From: Candidatus Poseidoniaceae archaeon
Lineage (GTDB): Archaea > Thermoplasmatota > Poseidoniia > Poseidoniales > Poseidoniaceae
NCBI GenBank assembly: GCA_030741455.1
Contig: JASLVI010000025.1
Span: 8,901 to 14,202 of the forward strand
Length of the DNA stretch: 5,302 bases
Reading direction: 5' to 3'
Numbering within the stretch: the stretch's first letter is position 1; every line of letters starts with the position of its first letter. The translations under genes and the position numbers were made by a program. Below are positions 1 through 5,302 of this stretch, piece by piece. Under the pieces are notes generated by a model. It ran no database searches. It was not told where the DNA came from and was given only the letters and a program-made list of their open reading frames with translations.

Positions 1-2
1 TC

Positions 3-119
3 CCGGTTTGGTCATGGCCTTCTCCGGAAGGTCGTTACCTGAGAATATCCGCACAACTGTACAATTCAATCGAACAATACGAACAACTCGCAGATGCACT
101 TGTGAATGAATTGAAGTAG
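3..119 (+). CDS. C-terminal fragment of a class V (fold-type I) PLP-dependent aminotransferase-like protein
   Basis: This frame is open from the left edge to a TAG at 117-119 and encodes the last 38 residues of a protein that begins outside the window. It reads PVWSWPSPEGRYLRI, then SAQLYNSIEQYEQLADAL, ending VNELK. The pattern (L)RISAQ-YN followed by an amphipathic helix rich in E, Q and L resembles the extreme C-terminus of class V aminotransferases, such as isopenicillin-N epimerase-like and cysteine-desulfurase-like enzymes, where R-[IV]-S-x-x-x-Y-N closes the small domain. That is recalled family knowledge, not an alignment. The PLP lysine and the rest of the active site lie outside the window, so substrate cannot be judged. 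The rhodanese starts 20 bases downstream on the same strand, which suggests cotranscription and, weakly, a sulfur-transfer role. Another fold-type I PLP enzyme is possible. Confidence 0.6.
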   Translation, partial: PVWSWPSPEGRYLRISAQLYNSIEQYEQLADALVNELK

Positions 120-121
120 GA

Positions 122-133
122 GCCATCGATGGC
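122..133. promoter_or_regulatory. Perfect 12-bp palindrome just upstream of the rhodanese start
   Basis: GCCATCGATGGC equals its own reverse complement over all 12 bases. It lies between the aminotransferase-like stop (119) and the rhodanese ATG (140). The position would suit an operator or a small mRNA structure near the start. However, its core ATCGAT is very common in this window, mostly as Ile-Asp codons, so chance is a real alternative. No protein that might bind it is visible nearby. Confidence 0.25.
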
Positions 134-139
134 CGTTGT

Positions 140-532
140 ATGACCAAGTCATTTAGCGACAGAGTAGCCGAAGGAAAAGCCAACCATGGGACCATCACTC
201 CTGCGGAGTTGAAGCAAAAAATCGATGCTGACGAAGCAGTCACAGTTGTCGATGTTCGAGATGCGAACGCTCTCGGTGAAGGCGTAATTCCTGGTGCAAA
301 GAATATTTCACTTGGCACCTTGTTCTACAAGGGAGATCCACAAAGTGCTTTCCATGACAAGGAGACGTTCAAATCAACTGATCAATCGATAGTCCTCACG
401 TGTGCAGGCGGCGGCCAAGCATCCATCGCAGCAAGTGTTCTTGCAGAATATGGTTTCACCAATGTTACAATCCTTGAGGGTGGAACGAGAGGCTGGTCGG
501 CTGAAGGCCTTCCAACCGAAGACGCTGAATGA
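140..532 (+). CDS. Single-domain rhodanese-like sulfurtransferase
   Basis: A complete 130-residue protein with one rhodanese domain at about residues 18-126. Rhodanese enzymes carry a persulfide on an active-site cysteine and pass it to acceptors such as cyanide, thioredoxin or sulfur-carrier proteins. Visible features are VTVVDVRDANALGEGVIPGA (34-53, the D-[VI]-R ... G-x-IPGA signature), LTCAGGGQAS (86-95) with catalytic Cys88 heading the short active-site loop, and the C-terminal LEGGTRGW (112-119) strand-helix. The loop CAGGGQ has the six-residue length usual for single-domain rhodaneses, but its glycines replace the more common basic and Ser residues. No signal peptide or membrane segment is present, so it should be cytosolic. 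The ATG at 140 is the first usable start in frame and has no well-placed Shine-Dalgarno site. The gene is likely cotranscribed with the PLP enzyme upstream. The family call is firm, the physiological substrate unknown. Confidence 0.9.
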   Translation: MTKSFSDRVAEGKANHGTITPAELKQKIDADEAVTVVDVRDANALGEGVIPGAKNISLGTLFYKGDPQSAFHDKETFKSTDQSIVLTCAGGGQASIAASVLAEYGFTNVTILEGGTRGWSAEGLPTEDAE

Positions 533-558
533 TTCGTTCTTCATTCAGGATGCGAATC

Positions 559-568
559 GCTATATCCG
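559..568 (+). promoter_or_regulatory. Possible archaeal TATA box for the M28 peptidase gene
   Basis: A TATATC element at 561-566 lies in the short gap after the rhodanese, with its centre about 26 bases before the peptidase ATG (590). Archaeal TATA boxes sit about 25-30 bases before the transcription start, so this spacing would give a leaderless mRNA starting at or near the ATG. No Shine-Dalgarno motif is present before 590, which agrees. The element is short and no TFB-recognition element is clear, so it is only a candidate. Confidence 0.3.
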
Positions 569-589
569 AGCGCATGAACCCATCTATCG

Positions 590-1927
590 ATGCGTCCTAT
601 CTTCCTTGCCGCTACCATCGTCCTTGCGATGTTTAGTGGATGTTTTGGAGAAGAAGTCGAATCGGTCCAACCATCGGAGCTTACAGTTGTAGCACCTGAA
701 TCGGTTCTTCGAGGTCAATACTTTACCATTGAGGTTGCATCCGACCTAGATTGGACGATGAATCGAAGCCCAGGATTCTATTTCATGGATGAATACGGTG
801 TGCTTCGAGATGATGTTGAGATGACTTTTGAAGCATCACAAACAAGCCTCACCTTCCTTGTTCTTGATTCAGAACGGGATGATATTGTTCTCACGATCAC
901 ATCCGGTGACGATGTATGGAATACAACGCTACCACTTACCAACAGTGAAGAGTACATGGTCGTTGATGGTCGTCGAGCCTACGAAACCATCGATATGCTC
1001 ACCACAGATTACAACAATCGATGGTGTGCAAGTGCATCCCTTCACGAAGGAGGAGCAGCATACCAAGCAGCCGCTGAAAAAGCTGAAGAAATGATGTGGG
1101 ATATGGGCTTCGATCATGTCGAAATCACACAGTATCCTGACGACCCAGACCAATTGAACATCGTAGGTTACAATTGGGGTCGAGTCAATCCCGATGAATA
1201 CATTGTCATCGGAGGACATTTCGACATCGCTTACATGTTCACGCCTCCTGGAGGAGGTACGAACGAAGGGGCAAACGATGACACATCGGGTTCAACTGTT
1301 TCGCTTGAGGTTGGTCAAGCCCTTGCACAAATGGAGTTTGATCACACAGTTGTCGCTGCATTGTGGGCATGCGAAGAAGAAGGGTTGCTCGGTTCACTCG
1401 CATACGTTGCAAATCTTCCAGAGAATGTCTCAGTTCGAACCTACATGAATTTCGATATGGTTTCACTCAATTATCCCATTGTACCATTAACAGAGCCACT
1501 CATCGATCCTTTAACCGGCGATATTTTTGAACCCACAAAATATGATTGGAGCATTAGTATTGCAGGTGCAAGCGATGAGAACATGGATCGAATGTATGAC
1601 TGGGTCACGCAAACAATCGACGAAAATCTTGCATACCAGCCAACAGAAGGAAATCCGATTATGTGGCAGAAGGCAGAGTCATGTTCTTCGGATCACTGTT
1701 CCTTTTTCTCAGCAGGTTACCCAACCTTCAATTTCTTCAGTCCAGGCGGGGATATTTCATTCTGGCAAGAATGGCATTCTCCTTCGGATACGTTTGAATT
1801 CATGACTGCAAAAGCAGGCGGCCCAGATGGAATGGCATCTGGATTTAACAGCCTAGCATGGTCTTCCCTTGACTTGTTCATTCGCGTTGATAATGCTGAA
1901 AATTTCCATGGAAATTGGAAAGAATGA
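590..1927 (+). CDS. Secreted M28-family zinc aminopeptidase, predicted lipoprotein
   Basis: A complete 445-residue protein. Residues 1-18 form a short export signal ending in a lipobox-like FSGC, so Cys18 is a likely lipid-anchor site on the outer face of the membrane. Residues ~29-116 look like a beta-rich, possibly Ig-like domain of unknown role. The peptidase domain covers ~125-435. Its metal ligands fit M28: His210 in GGHFD, bridging Asp230 in GANDDTSG, Glu262 (general base) and Glu263 (ligand) in CEEEGLLGS, Asp289 in MNFDM, and His396 in EWHSPSDT. SDHCSFFSAGYPTF (367-380) matches the substrate-loop region. All five ligands are present, so the enzyme should be active, probably removing N-terminal residues from external peptides. 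Cys365 and Cys370 could form a disulfide. A TGA at 575-577 closes the frame upstream, so ATG 590 is the only sensible start. Exact specificity cannot be read. Confidence 0.9.
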   Translation: MRPIFLAATIVLAMFSGCFGEEVESVQPSELTVVAPESVLRGQYFTIEVASDLDWTMNRSPGFYFMDEYGVLRDDVEMTFEASQTSLTFLVLDSERDDIVLTITSGDDVWNTTLPLTNSEEYMVVDGRRAYETIDMLTTDYNNRWCASASLHEGGAAYQAAAEKAEEMMWDMGFDHVEITQYPDDPDQLNIVGYNWGRVNPDEYIVIGGHFDIAYMFTPPGGGTNEGANDDTSGSTVSLEVGQALAQMEFDHTVVAALWACEEEGLLGSLAYVANLPENVSVRTYMNFDMVSLNYPIVPLTEPLIDPLTGDIFEPTKYDWSISIAGASDENMDRMYDWVTQTIDENLAYQPTEGNPIMWQKAESCSSDHCSFFSAGYPTFNFFSPGGDISFWQEWHSPSDTFEFMTAKAGGPDGMASGFNSLAWSSLDLFIRVDNAENFHGNWKE

Positions 1928-1928
1928 A

Positions 1929-1944
1929 CCTGTTTTTCTTTCTG
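1929..1944 (+). terminator. Oligo-T tract, possible archaeal terminator after the peptidase gene
   Basis: Immediately after the peptidase stop (TGA 1925-1927) the sequence becomes T-rich, with TGTTTTTCTTTCTG at 1931-1944 and no hairpin. Archaeal RNA polymerase can terminate at oligo-T runs without a stem-loop, so this could separate the peptidase transcript from the MMPL gene. The remaining gap to 1988 contains AAATACAT at about 1949-1956, a weak TATA-like candidate for the next gene, located roughly 36 bases before its ATG. Confidence 0.35.
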
Positions 1945-1988
1945 ACTGAAATACATTCATTCATGAAGTAAAAGCCATCCCTGAAAAT

Positions 1989-4900
1989 ATGGGCACTCGT
2001 TTTGCGAGATTTTCGGAGAGCATGGTTGCTCATCGTAAACGCGTCCATATTGCTGTATTCATCCTCACAATTTTCATGATTCCAGGGGCCCTTACCGCCC
2101 TTCAACCAATCGATATGGAATCCTATGAAATGGAATCTCCTGAATTGACTGCACAAAGCATCATCGATAATGAGTTCCCAACCAGTGAGATCATTCTTGG
2201 TTTCGTCGTCTCAGTTCGAGATCCAGCCGAAGTTGAGGATTTGAGCACTTGGGAGCCAATATCAACCATCGACGGAGGTACACCCGATTACACGCAGGTT
2301 CCATCGGTTGACGAAATCATTGCTGCTGGAGAGCCATGGGGTGGAATTGCTGAACCAGATGGTGGAATCCTCAACCTCACAATTCTCAAAGAAATTGATT
2401 TGAAAGCGAAACTCGTTGAGGACCATCCCCTTGGGCAATCGCTCAAACCATTGGTCAACGAAGTTACAGGTCACCAGACAACCGGTGTCATGTCGCTTGC
2501 TGATATCTTCCGTGGTTTCATGAACAATACGTCCATTCTCACGCAACCCGGTCTATCCCCTCTTGGTGTTCCAAAACCAGCCCCAACCAATTGGACGGAT
2601 TGTTTTCCTCTCGATTGCTTGAGCTTTGATGATGTGAACGTTACACAGGCTCACATCGATATGGCAGCTGCTCGGATGGCAGAGGGAAGCAACAACGACT
2701 TCCTACGTTGGATTTCACTCGATCGAGGTTTTGTTGCTGATTCAAATTCGATTCAACAAGGCCCGATTGGAGGTTCACTTGACTCTGAAGGAGATTGGCA
2801 GAATGAAGTGAATGGGTATGGACGATGGAGTGGGTCAGCATCTTGGCTGTTGGTTCAACTCGACCGTGCTTCCCTCGAAGAAAGCGGTTGGGAGATAGTT
2901 TGGAAAGATGCAAAACAGGAGAAATCAATCCGAACGTCGGATGATGGATTAATTATCGGTGGCTATCGACTTGCAAACAACGAACTCGTTCTTCACCCTC
3001 CTCAATATTCGGAAGCGTACTGTGTTGACTTGAAGGAAGATGAAGGCGCAGGTTGTTCCGTTGAATGGACCTACATGGATCTTGAAGGGCATCTTCGTTC
3101 GCACGATCGGACCTCACTCACCTTGTTGGTTGGCCAAGGTGTGAACGTTGAAGTCAATCGAGAGTTGCAGTCCTCAACTGGCCTCATCGCCCTCATGGGT
3201 TTGATCATTCTTGGTTTGCTGTATGTGAGTTTACGGCGATTGAGCGATGTCGCCATCGTCGTTGTGGCACTCGGCGGAGCCCTCTTGTGGATGCAAGGAT
3301 TCATCGGGCATATCTCCAATCTTACCGGTTTCTTTGGATTGGACATCATCGCTCGCTCACAATTCTCAAACCTACTACCAATCCTTGTGCTTGCACTGGG
3401 TATCGATGATTCGTTGCATGCTTTGCATCGTTACAAAGAGGAACGTAAACTCGGTAAGAGTGCTTCGGAATCAGGTACCATTACGCTGACTCGAGTTGGC
3501 CGAGCAATCATGCTCACATCGATTACAACAATGGCTGCCTTCTCTGCAAATCTCTTTTCAGATATTGCAGCCTTGCGCAGCTTTGGCATCGAAGCAGCCA
3601 TGGGCATCCTTGCTGCATTCCTTTTGACCGGTCTATGGGTTCCATTGCTTCGGATGAGTTTTGATGAATGGCTTGAGAAGCGAAAGGGAGAAGCCATCAA
3701 AGAGAGAAACATCACACATCTTGTTCCAGAACGGTGGCTTCGTGGTTTGACCATTCAAAGCGGACGATTCAAGAATTCAATCGTAATAGCAGTTCTTGCA
3801 TTACTGGTCACGGTTCCAGCAAGTATTGCAATGTCCAATCTTGAAGGGGATTTTGCAGTCGAAGATTTCCTGGATGAATCTTCCGACTTCGCTCAGGGCG
3901 TGAACATTGTCAACGAGAGATTCTCAGATGAAGGCGAGCCAGCCATGTTGCTGATTGAAGGCGATGTTCTCGACCCAAGAGTCTATGCAGGTATTGATGA
4001 ATTACGGCAACGGATGAATACGCCCGAAGAAGGGATTCCAGAAAAGATTACGAAAACGCCGGATGGGAACATCGACCTCCTTGCACTCGATGAGTTGGTC
4101 TTCGCCGCACAAGGTTCAATGGTCCTTGATGATGAACCGTTCCGAGCACGTGGTTGGAATCCAGATGTTGAAGGTAATGGAGTCGATTGCAATACGACAC
4201 AAATTGGGTTCATCGATACCGATGATCGTGATTGTCTCGCATTCATGTATGGTTTCCTTACGCTCGAAGGCGTTCCAGGAATCGGTCCTATCCCTTCGAT
4301 TCCATCGAGTATTGTCAGCCTTTACATCATGCCAACAGTCGAATTGGACCCTACAAAACCATGGCTTGATATCAACGGTGAACCTGCTGAATATGAACAC
4401 ATGTTGATTCGCTTTGGCATTACAGGGCCAGAGGATTTCCCGAGTCTTGCGCCTGCAATGGAAAAATTGTGGCGAGATCTCGAAGTGTTCACCAATCTTT
4501 CAACGGGTACACAAGAAACATCTGGAACTGCCCCAACTGAAGAGAAGCCGTTGACATGGGTCATGACAACAGGACGGCCCGTGACCCGTTTTGTCGCTTC
4601 GACCGAAATGCAGGATGAAATGCAGTCATCTCTTGTTCTCGGTTCTCTCTTCGTCTTTGTTTCACTCGCCATCGGTTTCCGTTCAATCAAGCAAGCCCTC
4701 GTCACCCTCGGGCCGATTCTTTTGGTCGTCGTATGGTTGTATGGATTGATGGAAGTCTCCGGTGCAAGCCTCAACATCGTGACGGTCACTATTGCAACCA
4801 TCTCATTGGGTGTTGGGATTGACTATTGCATTCACGTTACGGAACGGTATCGAGAAAGTCGGGAGAAAGGAGAATCGCACAAGCAGGCATTGCATGCAGT

Positions 4901-5117
4901 TGGAGGTGCGTGTGGTCTTGCTCTAATTGGAAGCGCTGCTTCCGATATCGCTGGATTCTCTGTGATTGCACTCTCTCCGATGGGTCTCTTCAGCAACTTT
5001 GGAATATTCTCTGCTGCAATGATTTTCTTATCTTTGATTGCAAGTCTCGTCCTTACAACAGCAGCTCTGGGAATTTTGCATCAGTTGACATCATCAGACT
5101 CTAAAGAGGAAGAATAG
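1989..5117 (+). CDS. RND superfamily / MMPL-type membrane transporter, 12 TM
   Basis: A complete 1042-residue protein with the duplicated RND layout. TM1 is at ~19-39 and an external domain follows at ~40-393. TM2-TM6 are at ~396-414, 418-438, 459-479, 505-525 and 532-555, with a cytoplasmic linker at ~556-595. TM7 is at ~597-616, a second external domain at ~617-878, and TM8-TM12 lie between ~881 and 1028. The tail is short and acidic (KEEE). TM4 carries GIDDSLHALHRY (471-482) and TM10 carries GVGIDYCIHVTERY (941-954), the acidic proton-relay sites of the MMPL/patched-like branch, so proton-driven export of a lipid or other hydrophobic molecule is plausible. TM4 has Asp-Asp where MmpL3 has Asp-Tyr. 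The external domains contain close cysteine pairs 205/210, 345/356 and 734/749. ATG 1989 is chosen because it puts a basic stretch (HRKR) just before TM1. The substrate is unknown, and an SSD-type sterol/hopanoid-like role cannot be excluded. Confidence 0.88.
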   Translation: MGTRFARFSESMVAHRKRVHIAVFILTIFMIPGALTALQPIDMESYEMESPELTAQSIIDNEFPTSEIILGFVVSVRDPAEVEDLSTWEPISTIDGGTPDYTQVPSVDEIIAAGEPWGGIAEPDGGILNLTILKEIDLKAKLVEDHPLGQSLKPLVNEVTGHQTTGVMSLADIFRGFMNNTSILTQPGLSPLGVPKPAPTNWTDCFPLDCLSFDDVNVTQAHIDMAAARMAEGSNNDFLRWISLDRGFVADSNSIQQGPIGGSLDSEGDWQNEVNGYGRWSGSASWLLVQLDRASLEESGWEIVWKDAKQEKSIRTSDDGLIIGGYRLANNELVLHPPQYSEAYCVDLKEDEGAGCSVEWTYMDLEGHLRSHDRTSLTLLVGQGVNVEVNRELQSSTGLIALMGLIILGLLYVSLRRLSDVAIVVVALGGALLWMQGFIGHISNLTGFFGLDIIARSQFSNLLPILVLALGIDDSLHALHRYKEERKLGKSASESGTITLTRVGRAIMLTSITTMAAFSANLFSDIAALRSFGIEAAMGILAAFLLTGLWVPLLRMSFDEWLEKRKGEAIKERNITHLVPERWLRGLTIQSGRFKNSIVIAVLALLVTVPASIAMSNLEGDFAVEDFLDESSDFAQGVNIVNERFSDEGEPAMLLIEGDVLDPRVYAGIDELRQRMNTPEEGIPEKITKTPDGNIDLLALDELVFAAQGSMVLDDEPFRARGWNPDVEGNGVDCNTTQIGFIDTDDRDCLAFMYGFLTLEGVPGIGPIPSIPSSIVSLYIMPTVELDPTKPWLDINGEPAEYEHMLIRFGITGPEDFPSLAPAMEKLWRDLEVFTNLSTGTQETSGTAPTEEKPLTWVMTTGRPVTRFVASTEMQDEMQSSLVLGSLFVFVSLAIGFRSIKQALVTLGPILLVVVWLYGLMEVSGASLNIVTVTIATISLGVGIDYCIHVTERYRESREKGESHKQALHAVGGACGLALIGSAASDIAGFSVIALSPMGLFSNFGIFSAAMIFLSLIASLVLTTAALGILHQLTSSDSKEEE

Positions 5118-5127
5118 CGGTTGTTAG

Positions 5128-5302
5128 TGTAAATTTTGTTGCACAAACCAAGCAACATATTCACGAGGACTCTTAGGGGAGTCGCATGCCTACAAATTCA
5201 TTCACACCGACAACATGAAAAGCATTGTAATGGAGGTTTTTTTGGAAGCAGATGCAGTTTGACGTGATTATCGGGAATCCTCCATATCAACTAAATGATG
5301 GT
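5128..5302 (+). pseudogene. 5'-truncated, frameshifted Eco57I-like N6-adenine DNA methyltransferase / R-M gene remnant (continues past window)
   Basis: Two adjacent + frames encode consecutive pieces of one protein type. In the first frame (5128-5259) the translation is CKFCCTNQATYSRG, then LLGESHAYKFIHTDN, then MKSIVMEVFLEADAV and a TGA at 5260-5262. In the second (open from 5231) it is MQFDVIIGNPPYQLNDG, running off the right edge. GNPPY is catalytic motif IV of amino-methyltransferases. From memory, large Eco57I-type R-M enzymes carry, in this order, a C-x-F-C-G element, an HAYxFIHTDN block and MKFDVIIGNPPYQLNDG. The frames overlap at 5231-5259, which contains a T7 run (5237-5243); one T fewer gives ...MEVFWKQMQFDV... 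without a stop. The 5' side is cut by TAG 5125-5127, only 8 bases after the MMPL stop, so the SAM-binding N-terminal half is missing. It is either a decayed transferred gene, a sequencing error plus rearrangement, or a chimeric assembly end. Confidence 0.68.
5252..5302 (+). CDS. Partial open frame with adenine-methyltransferase motif IV (GNPPY), runs off the right edge
   Basis: This is the downstream piece of the remnant described at 5128, listed separately because a gene caller may start a CDS here. The ATG at 5252 is the first in its frame after the TAA at 5228-5230, and the 17 visible residues are MQFDVIIGNPPYQLNDG. The N-P-P-Y tetrapeptide contacts the flipped adenine and the methyl donor in N6-adenine methyltransferases. 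A protein starting here would lack the FxGxG-type SAM-binding motif in the usual order, so it would need an upstream partner or would be inactive. No Shine-Dalgarno sequence with good spacing is present: GGAGG at 5232-5236 is 15 bases before the ATG. The class call is strong; whether this is a true start is doubtful. Confidence 0.55.
   Translation, partial: MQFDVIIGNPPYQLNDG

Noticed and set aside
402..692. 96-codon + frame bridging the rhodanese end and peptidase start
   Set aside because: It overlaps two strongly supported genes in another frame, and its translation has no recognisable motif.
929..1219. Minus-strand open frame of 96 codons
   Set aside because: It lies entirely inside the M28 peptidase gene, has no family resemblance and low-complexity Cys/Phe-rich sequence; a shadow of the real gene.
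4322..4801. Minus-strand open frame of 159 codons, the longest antisense one
   Set aside because: Opposite the second half of the MMPL gene, whose protein is clearly coding throughout; its translation shows no domain or sensible composition.
5137..5157. Inverted repeat TGTTGC ... GCAACA (6-bp stem, 9-base loop) after the MMPL stop, considered as a terminator
   Set aside because: The stem is short, no T-run follows, and the bases lie inside the methyltransferase-like frame, which explains them better.
5168..5183. Small hairpin GACTC ... GAGTC with a G-T closing pair
   Set aside because: Only five Watson-Crick pairs, within the recognisable RGLLGESHA coding stretch; likely chance.
5186..5218. 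Short ATG frame (ten codons) in the third frame of the 3' tail
   Set aside because: Too short and it overlaps the methyltransferase-like frame; no evidence of coding.
1..5302. CRISPR array, tRNA, rRNA, transposase or terminal inverted repeats
   Set aside because: No regularly spaced repeats, clover-leaf sequence, rRNA motif or transposase motif was seen on either strand; almost all of the window is accounted for by coding sequence.

Overview
The window most resembles a marine archaeal genome fragment, probably a Marine Group II euryarchaeon (Poseidoniales-like). This is inference from moderate GC, acidic secreted proteins, a lipobox-bearing M28 peptidase, oligo-T tracts, and starts without a well-placed Shine-Dalgarno motif. 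No taxonomic marker gene is present, so the assignment is tentative. Every recognisable gene is on the + strand.

Layout: (1) positions 3-119 are the last 38 codons of a protein whose C-terminus looks like a class V (fold-type I) PLP aminotransferase, in the isopenicillin-N-epimerase/cysteine-desulfurase group. (2) After 20 bases comes a complete single-domain rhodanese (140-532) with active-site Cys88. The 20-base gap holds a perfect 12-bp palindrome and a four-codon mini-ORF whose stop overlaps the rhodanese start. (3) 590-1927 encodes a secreted, probably lipid-anchored M28 zinc aminopeptidase with all five expected metal ligands. A T-rich tract follows it. (4) 1989-5117 encodes a complete 1042-residue, 12-TM RND/MMPL-type membrane protein with two large external domains.

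(5) The last ~185 bases are the most notable part. Starting about 10 bases after the MMPL stop, two + frames together encode a recognisable middle piece of an Eco57I-like N6-adenine DNA methyltransferase / restriction-modification protein: a CxxC element, then an HAYKFIHTDN block, then the catalytic GNPPY motif. The 5' half of that gene, including the SAM-binding region, is absent. The two parts are in different frames, and removing one T from a T7 run at 5237-5243 joins them. This is either a decayed, transferred R-M gene, a homopolymer-controlled or mis-sequenced gene, or a chimeric contig end.

Functionally, genes 1-2 could form a small sulfur/PLP pair. The peptidase and the MMPL protein are both cell-envelope proteins and adjacent, but nothing in the sequence proves a shared pathway. 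I see no CRISPR array, tRNA, rRNA, insertion sequence or complete new multi-gene system.
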